Notes under the pieces: generated by a model
What the model was told of the DNA's origin: nothing
Database searches by the model: none
What the model saw: only the letters and a program-made list of their open reading frames with translations
Shown here: piece after piece, positions 1 through 9,031 of the stretch
Position numbering within the stretch: position 1 is the stretch's first letter
How the letters are laid out: the number at the start of each line of letters is the position of its first letter
Assembly: GCF_034372165.1 (NCBI RefSeq)
Contig: NZ_CP139698.1
Location: 2,976,001-3,040,000 of the forward strand
Direction of reading: 5' to 3'
DNA length: 64,000 nt
Source of the DNA: Christiangramia sp. OXR-203
Lineage (GTDB): Bacteria; Bacteroidota; Bacteroidia; Flavobacteriales; Flavobacteriaceae
Position numbers and translations under genes: made by a program

Positions 1-139
1 CCTGAACAAAGATCTGCAGGTTCTCCAGCACTTGTTCCTGTCCCGCAAAGTCGTCAAAACTAAGGGGCCTTAAAGCTCTTTCTATATCAAATTCTTCAGG
101 AGAAAGATTCTCTCCACTGGCATCCAGGTTCTCGTTCAT
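1..139 (-). CDS. ruvB: RuvB, Holliday junction branch-migration helicase (N-terminal fragment)
   Basis: Only the first 46 codons are in the window; the gene runs off the left edge. Reading from the ATG at 137-139 gives a protein starting MNENLDASGE, followed by LSPEEFDIERALRPLSFDDF and then AGQEQVLENLQIFV. The RALRP-x-x-F-DDF-x-GQ pattern is the hallmark N-terminus of RuvB, the hexameric AAA+ motor that with RuvA drives branch migration of Holliday junctions in recombinational repair. The Walker motifs lie outside the window. It is preceded three bases upstream by the stop of the S41 peptidase gene, so the two are probably co-transcribed. Identity is recognised from the conserved N-terminus only. 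Confidence 0.85.
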   Translation of the reverse strand, partial: MNENLDASGENLSPEEFDIERALRPLSFDDFAGQEQVLENLQIFVQ

Positions 140-142
140 CGT

Positions 143-1324
143 TTATTTGCTTTTCGCAATATATTCTTTAGTCTGCTTGATCCAATCTTCAGAATTTTCC
201 AGATTAATCTCTGGCTGCACTCCTACAGACTCATATTCCAGATATTTTTTATCGCCTTTAAAAGTAAAGAATCCTTTGAAGTTATAGCAGGGAAAATCAT
301 AAGTTTTGCCAAGTTCATACGCGATAGTTCCGCTAGTTTTACTTCCAAGTAAGGTTACATTTTTAAACTTCTGAAGTCTTAGAGCAAACTGCTCTGCATT
401 GCTCGCAGTATTCCCATTTATCAAAACATACAATTTTGCCTCCTTATAATTTTTGCGCAGATATTTATAGAGAATATCAGAATTTCTATCACCACCGCCA
501 CCATTGTCGCGAAGATCCAGGATCAGGTCTCTAGTAACAGGTTTCTCTTCCAGACTTTTATAGAAGTTTTCTGCATTCTTCAAGGTTGGATTGTAACCCG
601 AAAAACTTCCAATTCTCATATAAGTAATATCCCCTGATAACGAATATTGATAAGTCCCATTAGCCTTTACCCTGGAATAATCTGGTGTGGCATTGGATTT
701 TGAAAGCTGTAGTTTGGAGATATGACCATTCTTAATCTCCAATGGGAAATTCACAAGTTTTTTATCATGAAACTGGCCTATGGCTGCAAGATATCGACCA
801 TTCCCGTATTTCAGGAATTGACCGATAATTTCTCCTTTCTGCCATACCTTCTTTCCACCGCTAAGATTCACTACTATCAAATTCTCTTCGGAAGCATATA
901 CTCCTATGCTAAAACCATTACGGGAATAGATACCCTCAACATCTTCTAGTGGTTTAATTTCAAGTTGCGTTTTTAATCTATCCAGATCACCTTCAAACTT
1001 TGGAAATTCATGATAGAGTGTATCTGATTGTTTTACTTCATAACCGACTTCAGAATACATCATATTATGCCGATCATTGAGCGTAACAAGTATCTTGCTC
1101 ATCTGCTGGAAACAATCATATTCTGTGTAGTTTCCGGTATACGAATAATTATTGGCCGCACTTAATGTCTCATTGTATACAAATAGGTCTGATGTATTCC
1201 TGGTGACAGGTAATTTTTGGATTGTCTTAGCCAGAACTTCAATGTTCTTAGTGCATTGGCAATCACTCTGTGACGAAACACTGAAGCTAATTATCAAAAG
1301 CAAGCAAGAGAATAAATATTTCAT
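143..1324 (-). CDS. S41 family (C-terminal processing/tail-specific type) peptidase, secreted
   Basis: This 393-residue protein has a Sec signal peptide (about residues 1-19, hydrophobic LFSCLLLIISFSV then SSQ). The C-terminal half carries an S41 protease core: ITYMRIGSF strand, LILDLRDNGGG (the conserved D-x-R-x-N-x-G-G stretch) and NGNTASNAE, where the serine of TAS is the expected nucleophile. No clear PDZ domain is visible in the middle region, so it resembles the short retinol-binding/tricorn-like S41 peptidases common in Bacteroidota rather than classical CtpA. It probably degrades peptides in the periplasm or outside. The stop is three bases from the ruvB start, suggesting co-transcription with ruvB. 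The substrate is unknown. Confidence 0.8.
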   Translation of the reverse strand: MKYLFSCLLLIISFSVSSQSDCQCTKNIEVLAKTIQKLPVTRNTSDLFVYNETLSAANNYSYTGNYTEYDCFQQMSKILVTLNDRHNMMYSEVGYEVKQSDTLYHEFPKFEGDLDRLKTQLEIKPLEDVEGIYSRNGFSIGVYASEENLIVVNLSGGKKVWQKGEIIGQFLKYGNGRYLAAIGQFHDKKLVNFPLEIKNGHISKLQLSKSNATPDYSRVKANGTYQYSLSGDITYMRIGSFSGYNPTLKNAENFYKSLEEKPVTRDLILDLRDNGGGGDRNSDILYKYLRKNYKEAKLYVLINGNTASNAEQFALRLQKFKNVTLLGSKTSGTIAYELGKTYDFPCYNFKGFFTFKGDKKYLEYESVGVQPEINLENSEDWIKQTKEYIAKSK

Positions 1325-1384
1325 TTCAGTTGATTTGTAAAAAGATATTACAATTTGAGAAGTCGGTAAAACTTATAGAATAAA

Positions 1385-1414
1385 AAAAGCCTTTTCCGTG
1401 GTGGAAAAGGCTTT
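1385..1414 (-). terminator. Rho-independent terminator of the ACIII/cytochrome oxidase operon
   Basis: A 12-bp perfect stem (AAAGCCTTTTCC at 1386-1397 with GGAAAAGGCTTT at 1403-1414, 5-base loop) is followed on the minus strand by a run of T. It lies about 20 bases after the ctaD stop and before the S41 gene, so it ends the respiratory operon. Confidence 0.85.
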
Positions 1415-1435
1415 CTAAATATACTTAATGTTCTT

Positions 1436-3259
1436 CTAGTGATTTAATTCTTCCTCACCTTCTTGAAGTGGCGTCGTTTGCGGCACGAAATCCTGACCGG
1501 CAATTACATACTCACCATCTTCTCCGGTTTTAGAGTAATCGTATGGCCATCTGTAAACTGATGGTATTGCTCCTGGCCAGTTTCCATGTACATGTTTTAC
1601 AGGAGTAGTCCATTCCAGTGTATTCGATCTCCAAGGATTCATTACTGCCTTCTTTCCGTAGAACATAGAAGAGAAGAAGTTATAAATAAACACCAACTGA
1701 ACTAAAGCGGTAATGATAGCAGCTACCGTAATGATAACATTTACATCTGCATAGTCATCGAAGTATGGAAATTCAGTATTAGTATAATAACGCCTTGGAA
1801 GACCAGCGATCCCGATAAAGTGCATTGGGAAAAAGACGCCGTAAGCACCTACAGCTGTTACCCAGAAGTGGATATAACCAAGATTCTTATTCATCATTCT
1901 ACCAAACATCTTAGGGAACCAGTGGTAAACCCCGGCAAATAGTCCGTATAACGCAGAGATACCCATTACCAGGTGGAAGTGAGCAACCACGAAGTACGTA
2001 TCATGAACGTTAATATCCAGTGTAGAATCCCCAAGGATAATACCTGTTAAACCACCCGTAATGAAAGTAGATACAAGACCTATCGAGAATAGCATTCCCG
2101 GGTTCATCTGTAAATTACCTTTCCAGAGGGTAGTGATATAGTTAAAAGCTTTTACTGCTGACGGTATCGCAATTAATAATGTGGTAAATGTAAATACAGA
2201 CCCAAGGAACGGATTCATACCAGATACGAACATATGGTGACCCCAAACGATCGTAGATAAGAATGCGATAGCCAGAATAGATGCTACCATCGCACGATAT
2301 CCAAAGATTGGCTTACGTGAGTTTGTAGCGATAATTTCTGAAGTGATCCCGAGTGCAGGAAGTAATACGATATAAACTTCAGGGTGACCAAGGAACCAGA
2401 ATAGGTGTTCGAACAGTACTGGAGAACCTCCCTGGTGACTTAACACCTCTCCTTTAATAAAGATATCACTTAAGAAGAAGGATGTACCAAAACTTCTATC
2501 CATGATCAATAATAATGCGGCTGAAAGTAATACAGGGAACGATACAACTCCAATAATAGCTGTTACAAAGAACGCCCAGATAGTAAGAGGAAGTCTGGTC
2601 ATAGACATCCCTGCAGTTCTAAGGTTCAATACCGTAACGATATAGTTCAAGGATCCTAGTAGTGAGGATGCAATGAAGATCGCCATAGAAACTAACCATA
2701 ATGTCATCCCTGTTCCAGAACCGCTAATTGCCTGTGGTAATGCAGATAATGGAGGATAAATTGTCCAACCTGCCATTGCTGGACCTGACTCCACAAATAA
2801 TGAACAAAGCATGATCACTGAAGAAAGGAAGAACAACCAGTAGGAAACCATGTTCAAGAATCCTGAGGCCATATCCCGCGCACCAATTTGCAACGGAATT
2901 AATAAGTTTGAAAATGTACCAGAAAGTCCGGCGGTTAATACGAAGAATACCATGATGGTACCGTGAATAGTAACAAGCGCCAGGTAAATACTTGGTGACA
3001 TTACTCCTTCCGGTGCCCAGCGTTCTCCTAATAATGCTTCAAATACCCAGAAAGACTCTGCTGGCCATGCAAGCTGAATACGGAAAAGGATGGACATCCC
3101 AATACCTACTATTCCCATTAGAAGACCTGTGATAAGATATTGCTTCGCAATCATCTTATGATCGGTACTGAAAATATACTTTGTTATAAAAGTTTCCTTA
3201 TGATGATGTCCGTGATCATCGTGGTGATCGTGTGCCGGTGCTGTTGCAGTTGCTGACAT
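1436..3259 (-). CDS. ctaD: Cytochrome c oxidase subunit I
   Basis: Catalytic subunit of the haem-copper oxidase (607 residues, about 12 membrane helices) that reduces oxygen to water and pumps protons. Haem and copper ligands are visible: H99 in IHGTIM (low-spin haem), H292 with the cross-linked Y296 in GHPEVY, H341-H342 in VWGHHM (CuB), and H427/H429 in VAHFHLVMG. GHPEVY marks an A1-type oxidase. The N-terminus is histidine-rich (residues 10-20 contain seven His), which is not part of the catalytic core. It is the last gene of the actA-F-ctaCD operon, 39 bases after ctaC, and a terminator follows. In Flavobacterium johnsoniae an ACIII-oxidase supercomplex is known, and this gene order fits one. 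Family assignment is certain. Confidence 0.97.
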   Translation of the reverse strand: MSATATAPAHDHHDDHGHHHKETFITKYIFSTDHKMIAKQYLITGLLMGIVGIGMSILFRIQLAWPAESFWVFEALLGERWAPEGVMSPSIYLALVTIHGTIMVFFVLTAGLSGTFSNLLIPLQIGARDMASGFLNMVSYWLFFLSSVIMLCSLFVESGPAMAGWTIYPPLSALPQAISGSGTGMTLWLVSMAIFIASSLLGSLNYIVTVLNLRTAGMSMTRLPLTIWAFFVTAIIGVVSFPVLLSAALLLIMDRSFGTSFFLSDIFIKGEVLSHQGGSPVLFEHLFWFLGHPEVYIVLLPALGITSEIIATNSRKPIFGYRAMVASILAIAFLSTIVWGHHMFVSGMNPFLGSVFTFTTLLIAIPSAVKAFNYITTLWKGNLQMNPGMLFSIGLVSTFITGGLTGIILGDSTLDINVHDTYFVVAHFHLVMGISALYGLFAGVYHWFPKMFGRMMNKNLGYIHFWVTAVGAYGVFFPMHFIGIAGLPRRYYTNTEFPYFDDYADVNVIITVAAIITALVQLVFIYNFFSSMFYGKKAVMNPWRSNTLEWTTPVKHVHGNWPGAIPSVYRWPYDYSKTGEDGEYVIAGQDFVPQTTPLQEGEEELNH

Positions 3260-3298
3260 ATCTCTAATTTCTTTATCTTAAAATTGTACGTTCGTTAT

Positions 3299-4492
3299 CT
3301 ATTCTACTGAAGCTACTGCATTCTCACCTTCTGGTGCATTTTCAGTCTCCATCTCCCCTTCTGAATCTTCTTGCATTGACTCTGGAGTGCCATCTCCAGC
3401 AGTATCTTCTGGTCTATCTACATTCTGACTACTTTCTTCCATAGTACTCCCAAAAGTAGGCTGCTCTGCCATCCATGCATTGAAATCTTCTTCAGATTCT
3501 ACTACGATCTTCATCTGCATGTTGTAGTGAGCCTGTCCACAGATTTTGTTACATAGTAAGAAGTATTCAAACTCATACTCATCAAGTGTAGGTTCTCCCT
3601 GCGCTCTTAATGCTTCGTTACGTTCGTTTCTAACTTCATTTACACTCTTCACCTTATCACGCATATATTCGCTTTCTCTCATTTCTTCGGAAGTGATCGT
3701 TGGAGTAAAGCCAAACTGAGTGATCATTCCAGGCACTACGTTCATTTGTGCACGGAAGAATGGGAAATAAGCTGAGTGCAATACATCCTGAGATCTGAAT
3801 TTGAAAAGGACTGGTCTGTTTACCGGTAAATGTAATTCAGTAGTGATAACGTCATCCTTTCCATAAGAATCAGATTCATCCACACCTAATTGGTTCACAC
3901 CTTCGATAAAACGAACATTTGCTTTTCCTAATGTGTTGTCTTCACCGGAATATCTCGCTCTCCAGTCAAACTGGTAAGCGTAAACTTCGATCACCAGTGG
4001 ATCTTCGTCTTCGTTGATATTCATGATATCACTCCAGGTAAATAATCCGTAGATGATAAGACCAGCAAGAGTAATTACAGGAATGATCGTCCAGATAAAT
4101 TCCAGTTTATCATTATCTGCGTAGAATAATGCCTTTTGAGTTTTCTTCCCTTTGTATTTAAAAGCAAAGTAGTGCAGTAAACCCTGAGTAATGATCTGTA
4201 CGAACATGATTAATCCGATAGACACAAACATCAAGGTGTCATATTCCGAACCATGTTCAGAAGCAGCTTCCGGAAGGTAGAATTTACTGTATTCCCAGAA
4301 GCAGAATATGGTTATAACGTAAAGGAAAATTACAAATGCTAGCATCAGGATCCCGTGAGTACGGTTATCCTTATCGTTTGCAACCTGTGAAGTATCCTCA
4401 TCTGATCCCTTCGATAACTGAAAGATCTTGGAGATCTGCCAACCTGTTACGGCCAGAAGTGCGAGTACTATGATTACTAAAAATACGGTCAT
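3299..4492 (-). CDS. ctaC: Cytochrome c oxidase subunit II (CuA)
   Basis: Subunit II takes electrons at its binuclear CuA site and passes them to haem a in subunit I. The 397-residue protein has three hydrophobic N-terminal segments (about 1-20, 48-66 and 86-108) and another at 132-152, then a periplasmic cupredoxin domain. CuA ligands are H239 (VLHSAYFP), C314 and C318 (CNKICGQ), H322 and M325. An insertion of about 45 charged residues separates the FTPT strand from the CuA loop, and the last 50 residues are an acidic E/D/S-rich tail. No CxxCH is present, so this is not a caa3-type fused subunit. It sits 39 bases upstream of ctaD in the operon. Confidence 0.96.
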   Translation of the reverse strand: MTVFLVIIVLALLAVTGWQISKIFQLSKGSDEDTSQVANDKDNRTHGILMLAFVIFLYVITIFCFWEYSKFYLPEAASEHGSEYDTLMFVSIGLIMFVQIITQGLLHYFAFKYKGKKTQKALFYADNDKLEFIWTIIPVITLAGLIIYGLFTWSDIMNINEDEDPLVIEVYAYQFDWRARYSGEDNTLGKANVRFIEGVNQLGVDESDSYGKDDVITTELHLPVNRPVLFKFRSQDVLHSAYFPFFRAQMNVVPGMITQFGFTPTITSEEMRESEYMRDKVKSVNEVRNERNEALRAQGEPTLDEYEFEYFLLCNKICGQAHYNMQMKIVVESEEDFNAWMAEQPTFGSTMEESSQNVDRPEDTAGDGTPESMQEDSEGEMETENAPEGENAVASVE

Positions 4493-4525
4493 TTTATAAG
4501 TTCTTCTTTAAACAATCAATCTTTA

Positions 4526-5932
4526 TTAATAGTGGTAATGTTTACTTTCTTTCAAGTATGGATTACCTTTTACAAGTAGCGGTGCCTTTGTAAGTGAATT
4601 GAACACTATGAAGGAGAATAAACCTCCAAACAATAGTATTGAACTAATTTCAGGAATTCCAATGAACCAGGACTCCCCAACTGTCGCAGGCATTACCATT
4701 ACGTAAACGTTGATGTAGTGACCGCATAGAATTATAATACCGGTCATCACTACAAACCAGTTAACCCGTTTGTAATCGCTGTTCATCAACAATAATACCG
4801 GGAAAAGGAAATTTGTTACGATCATACCCCAGAAAAGTATAGGATAATCATTCATTCTCTGAATGAAGTATACCACCTCTTCAGGAATATTTGAATACCA
4901 TATCAACATAAACTGAGAGAACCATAGGTAAGTCCAGAAAATACTGATCCCGAACATGAATTTCGCAAGATCATGAATATGACTATTATTTACGAACTCA
5001 AGGTACCCTCTCGATTTTAGATATATTGTGATTATAGCGATCGTGGTAATCCCTGATACGAACATACTAGCAAATACGAACCAACCGAATAATGTACTAA
5101 ACCAGTGTGGATCCAAACTCATGATCCAGTCCCATGACATCATGGATTCGGTTACGATAAAGAATACCAGGAATCCTGCAGATAGCTTAAAAGTCTTTTT
5201 AAAGATCGAAAGATCTGTTGCATCGTCCATCTTTCTGGAGTTCTTTACAATCAAGTGTCTGAAGATCGCCCATCCACCAAGGTAGATAGCAGCTCTAATT
5301 AAGAAAAATGGTACGTTTAAGTATGCAGTTTTATTCTGAATGATTTCATCGTGTGCTACTACTTCCGGATCCATCCATACAAATAGATGATTTAAGTGTA
5401 AACCTGAAAGAACAAGTATTACGAACACGATAAGCCCTCCAGGTAGCAAGTAAGCAGTGATAGCTTCCATTACTCTGAATAATACCGGTGACCAACCTGC
5501 CTGTGCAGCATATTGAACAGCATAAAAAGCCATAACTCCTAAAGAGATCATGAAGAAAAAGAATGCAGCCACGTAAAGTGCAGCCCATGGTTTGTTCTGT
5601 AACTGGTGCAGGATGTGCTCCATATGCTCAGCCTCATGGGATGCTTCTTCACCATGACCTGCTTCAGCATGGTCTGCGTCAGCGGCATGATCTGTATTAT
5701 CTTCAGTGTGTTCTATAGTTTCAACTTCAGTGTTTCCACCAGGAATCTGCTCGACGTTAACTTCGTGAGTTTCATCTGTCGCATGCTCTTCCCCGTGATG
5801 TTCAGAAGCCATCATTGCCTCCACATCCTCGATAGTTTCTGGAGCCGCGATAAACCCGTAAACGAGACCTATTGCTCCCACAACCATACAAATGATTGCT
5901 GCTAATTTTATTTTACTGGATAGCGTATACAT
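4526..5932 (-). CDS. actF: ACIII subunit ActF, quinol:cytochrome c oxidoreductase membrane subunit
   Basis: This 468-residue polytopic protein occupies the ActF position between actE and ctaC. ActF is the second large membrane subunit of alternative complex III, related to ActC/NrfD. After a first helix (about residues 9-28) there is a hydrophilic stretch of about 80 residues (33-110) very rich in His, Glu and Asp (repeated HHGEEH, DHAEAGHGEE), followed by about ten membrane helices. The histidine-rich stretch is unlikely to be catalytic and may bind metal, which is inference. Identification rests on the operon order act A-B-C-D-E-F plus ctaC-ctaD, typical of Bacteroidota, and on the helix pattern. 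Confidence 0.9.
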   Translation of the reverse strand: MYTLSSKIKLAAIICMVVGAIGLVYGFIAAPETIEDVEAMMASEHHGEEHATDETHEVNVEQIPGGNTEVETIEHTEDNTDHAADADHAEAGHGEEASHEAEHMEHILHQLQNKPWAALYVAAFFFFMISLGVMAFYAVQYAAQAGWSPVLFRVMEAITAYLLPGGLIVFVILVLSGLHLNHLFVWMDPEVVAHDEIIQNKTAYLNVPFFLIRAAIYLGGWAIFRHLIVKNSRKMDDATDLSIFKKTFKLSAGFLVFFIVTESMMSWDWIMSLDPHWFSTLFGWFVFASMFVSGITTIAIITIYLKSRGYLEFVNNSHIHDLAKFMFGISIFWTYLWFSQFMLIWYSNIPEEVVYFIQRMNDYPILFWGMIVTNFLFPVLLLMNSDYKRVNWFVVMTGIIILCGHYINVYVMVMPATVGESWFIGIPEISSILLFGGLFSFIVFNSLTKAPLLVKGNPYLKESKHYHY

Positions 5933-5950
5933 ATTGATAGATCTAAATCT

Positions 5951-6643
5951 TTATTCTTGAGTTTCGGTTTGGTTGTTTTCAGTAGCACCTTCAGCAGCGG
6001 TATCGCCAGCATCCTCATAGATATTAGCATCTGCTCTGGAAGGAAGAAGGCTTGTTTGCTCTTCTTCAAATTCTCTTTCAGGTTTACCTTCCAACTTATC
6101 TTTTAAGCTCATCACATAGTGATCGATCTGCCAGCGTTCTTCGATAGAAGTCTGCGAAGCATAAGATCCCATGTTATTAATTCCGTAGTACATCACGTGA
6201 TAAACACTACCTTCAGTGATTGCTCTACCTGCATCATCATAGGATGGTACACCAAGAATCTTCTCTCTTTCTACAAGAATTCCTTTCCCATCTCCTTTGT
6301 CACCGTGACAAACTGCACAATAAATAGTGTACAAACCTTTACCTTCTGCAAGATTATCCTGAGTATATGGAATTGGATTGTTAAGATTTGCCTTTGCATT
6401 CGCAAGTCCTGCAGCAGAATTTTCGTAATCATACGGCATCCATCCTCTTGGAATAGATCCTTCTACCGGTAATTTTGCCTCCTGAGCATTCTCGAATACA
6501 TTGTACTCGCCGTAGGTTTCGTAACCTACAGATTCATACATATCTGGCATATACTGATAGTTTGGATCCTCCTTGTCATTGCAGGAAACAACTGCAAAGC
6601 CAAGCAGACAAAATCCTATAGTTTTATGGAACAAACTTCTCAT
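5951..6643 (-). CDS. actE: ACIII subunit ActE, monohaem cytochrome c lipoprotein
   Basis: ActE is the monohaem cytochrome c of ACIII that relays electrons toward the oxidase. The product has a lipoprotein signal (GFAVVSC lipobox, Cys about residue 21) and one CxxCH haem site (CAVCHGDKGDGKG), with a downstream Met (VMYYGINNMGSYA) suited as axial ligand. The C-terminal 40 residues are acidic and low in complexity. I start it at the ATG 6641-6643. An in-frame GTG two codons earlier overlaps the actD stop (TAGTG) and is possible. It lies between actD and actF. Confidence 0.92.
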   Translation of the reverse strand: MRSLFHKTIGFCLLGFAVVSCNDKEDPNYQYMPDMYESVGYETYGEYNVFENAQEAKLPVEGSIPRGWMPYDYENSAAGLANAKANLNNPIPYTQDNLAEGKGLYTIYCAVCHGDKGDGKGILVEREKILGVPSYDDAGRAITEGSVYHVMYYGINNMGSYASQTSIEERWQIDHYVMSLKDKLEGKPEREFEEEQTSLLPSRADANIYEDAGDTAAEGATENNQTETQE

Positions 6644-6648
6644 TATCA

Positions 6649-7176
6649 CTATTTATTATCTATTAATCTAATTTCAGATGCTCCAGTATCGTAAAGAAAC
6701 TTAGTAAGATCATCTATGTTATGGTTCGCAGCATCCACTTCCATAAGAAACAGGTCATCTGTTGTTCTTACATCAGGGTTCTCAGCTTTTTTGAATGGCC
6801 ATAATCTACTTCTCATGTAGAAGGTGATTACCATAAGGTGAGCTGCAAAGAATACTGTAAGCTCGAACATGATAGGTACGAACGCCGGCATATTCTGAAA
6901 GAAACTGAAACTTGGTTTACCACCTATATCCTGTGGCCAGTCTTCGATCATGATGAAATTCATCATTGCAATTGCAACACAGAGACCAACAACCCCATAC
7001 ATAAATGAAGTGATAGCCAATCTAGTTGGAGCAAGTCCCATTGCCTTATCTAGTCCGTGAACCGGGAATGGACAATAAATCTCACCAATATGATAGCGTG
7101 CTTCACGAATCTGCTTTACAGCTTGTAATAGCAGATCGTCATCTCGGTAAATAGCGTGTAAAACTTTAGATGCCAT
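6649..7176 (-). CDS. actD: ACIII subunit ActD (DUF3341 family)
   Basis: ActD is the small two-helix membrane subunit of ACIII, known as DUF3341. The 175-residue product shows the expected layout: an N-terminal cytosolic alpha/beta domain (YDDDDLLLQAVKQI-like start with IYCPFPVHGLD), two membrane helices (about residues 55-78 and 100-121) and a C-terminal polar region. It follows actC by five bases and precedes actE with near overlap, consistent with translational coupling. The precise function in the complex is structural as far as is known. Confidence 0.92.
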   Translation of the reverse strand: MASKVLHAIYRDDDLLLQAVKQIREARYHIGEIYCPFPVHGLDKAMGLAPTRLAITSFMYGVVGLCVAIAMMNFIMIEDWPQDIGGKPSFSFFQNMPAFVPIMFELTVFFAAHLMVITFYMRSRLWPFKKAENPDVRTTDDLFLMEVDAANHNIDDLTKFLYDTGASEIRLIDNK

Positions 7177-7181
7177 CCTGA

Positions 7182-8996
7182 TTATTTATTTTTTAGTTTG
7201 TTTGCCTGTTCAACCCAACCTGCTCTATTCTCCTGAATAGGGAAGTTCTCGATCACTTCATCAAGCAATTCAAAATCCTGTTCTGTTAATCTACTTACCT
7301 GATCAAAAAGATAAATTCCAACCTGGTGTAGGTGTTGTTGAAGTAATGGTCCAACATTCTTAAGCCTGGTTAGATCATCTGCATCCTGCTTAGCTGGATC
7401 GTAAGTACCAATTCTACCAAGCATCTCATCGATACGGTCTTTCATTACTTCTGAAACAACCATTCCATCTGCATTCACTGTCTCTTCATGAACATGGTCT
7501 GCTTCTGTGGTAGTGGTATGTTCAGTATCTTCAATTTTATTATGAATTCCGGCTTCTACATTCTGCTTAGGATTTCTTCCTACTGCCTGCGGATCATAAT
7601 GCAGCGCATCATCACCCTTTTCAGCTCTTAATCTTTTATACTTGTCTCCGGAAGCTTTCAGGATGGTTTTAACCTCTGCCTGAGCGATCACAGGGAATGA
7701 ACGGGCGTACAATAAGAATAATACAAAGAAGAATCCAATGGTACCAATAAAGATCCCGATATCTACAAATGTTGGAGAGAACATCGTCCATGAAGACGGT
7801 AGGTAATCACGGTGAAGCGAAGTCACAATAATTACGAAACGCTCAAACCACATTCCTATGTTTACAACGATCGATATAAAGAAAGAGAACATGATGCTGG
7901 TACGTAGTTTTTTGAACCACATGAACTGTGGTGAAAACACGTTACAAGTCATCATACTCCAGTATGCCCACCAGTAAGGTCCGGTAGCCCTGTTAAGGAA
8001 TGCATACTGCTCGTATTCCACTCCTGAATACCAGGCGATAACCAGCTCGGTAATATATGCAGTACCAACAATAGAACCTGTGATCATGATCACAATGTTC
8101 ATTAATTCGATATGCTGAATAGTAATATAGTCTTCTAAGTTAGAAACCTTTCTCATGATGATAAGCAAGGTATTTACCATCGCAAATCCTGAGAAGATTG
8201 CTCCTGCAACGAAGTAAGGAGGGAAAATGGTCGTATGCCATCCCGGTATTACCGAAGTTGCAAAGTCAAAAGATACAATCGTGTGTACAGAAAGTACAAG
8301 TGGTGTTGCCAATCCGGCAAGTACCAGTGATACTTCTTCAAAACGTTGCCAGTCTTTAGCACGTCCACTCCATCCAAAGGATAGAATTCCGTAGACTTTC
8401 TTAGTAAAAGGAGTAATCGCACGGTCACGGATCATTGCAAAATCAGGTAGCAATCCAGTCCACCAGAATACCAGTGATACAGAAAGATAGGTTGAGATCG
8501 CAAATACATCCCAAAGTAAAGGAGAGTTAAAGTTCACCCATAGTGATCCAAATTGGTTTGGAATTGGTAGTACCCAATATGCCAGCCATGGACGTCCCAT
8601 GTGAATAAGAGGAAAAAGACCCGCCTGCATTACAGAGAAAATGGTCATCGCCTCTGCAGACCTGTTAATTGCCATTCTCCATTTCTGGCGGAAAAGCAGT
8701 AGTACGGCGGAAATAAGAGTACCGGCGTGACCAATACCTACCCACCATACAAAGTTGGTAATATCCCAGGCCCAACCTACGGTTTTATTTAGCCCCCAGG
8801 TTCCAATACCTGTAGAAATTGTGTAAACTATACATCCTACACCCCATAGAAAGGCAACAAGGGCAATAGAAAAAACTATCCACCAGGATTTGTTAGCCCG
8901 TCCTTCAACCGGAGCAGCAACATCAACCGTCACATCGTGATAGGTTTTGTTCCCGGTAACTAGAGGCTTTCGTATAGGCGCTTCGTAATGAGACAT
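7182..8996 (-). CDS. actC: ACIII subunit ActC (NrfD/PsrC family) with C-terminal helix-hairpin-helix extension
   Basis: ActC is the NrfD-like membrane subunit thought to bind quinol and join the iron-sulfur subunit ActB to the membrane. About ten membrane helices fill residues 40-450 (WWVGIGHAGTLIS and MGRPWLAYWV are typical ActC motifs). At 604 residues it is more than 100 longer than a plain NrfD-like ActC. The extra part is a charged linker (about 460-538) followed by residues 540-604 that read as a helix-hairpin-helix unit: LKNVGPLLQQHLHQVGI followed by FDQVSRLTEQDFELLDEVI and a final WVEQANKL. The same kind of tail occurs on other Bacteroidota proteins such as long L21. Its role here is unknown. 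It sits 35 bases after actB. Confidence 0.93.
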   Translation of the reverse strand: MSHYEAPIRKPLVTGNKTYHDVTVDVAAPVEGRANKSWWIVFSIALVAFLWGVGCIVYTISTGIGTWGLNKTVGWAWDITNFVWWVGIGHAGTLISAVLLLFRQKWRMAINRSAEAMTIFSVMQAGLFPLIHMGRPWLAYWVLPIPNQFGSLWVNFNSPLLWDVFAISTYLSVSLVFWWTGLLPDFAMIRDRAITPFTKKVYGILSFGWSGRAKDWQRFEEVSLVLAGLATPLVLSVHTIVSFDFATSVIPGWHTTIFPPYFVAGAIFSGFAMVNTLLIIMRKVSNLEDYITIQHIELMNIVIMITGSIVGTAYITELVIAWYSGVEYEQYAFLNRATGPYWWAYWSMMTCNVFSPQFMWFKKLRTSIMFSFFISIVVNIGMWFERFVIIVTSLHRDYLPSSWTMFSPTFVDIGIFIGTIGFFFVLFLLYARSFPVIAQAEVKTILKASGDKYKRLRAEKGDDALHYDPQAVGRNPKQNVEAGIHNKIEDTEHTTTTEADHVHEETVNADGMVVSEVMKDRIDEMLGRIGTYDPAKQDADDLTRLKNVGPLLQQHLHQVGIYLFDQVSRLTEQDFELLDEVIENFPIQENRAGWVEQANKLKNK

Positions 8997-9031
8997 ATCC
9001 TTATCTAATTGATTCTTAGTTATTAGTTATT

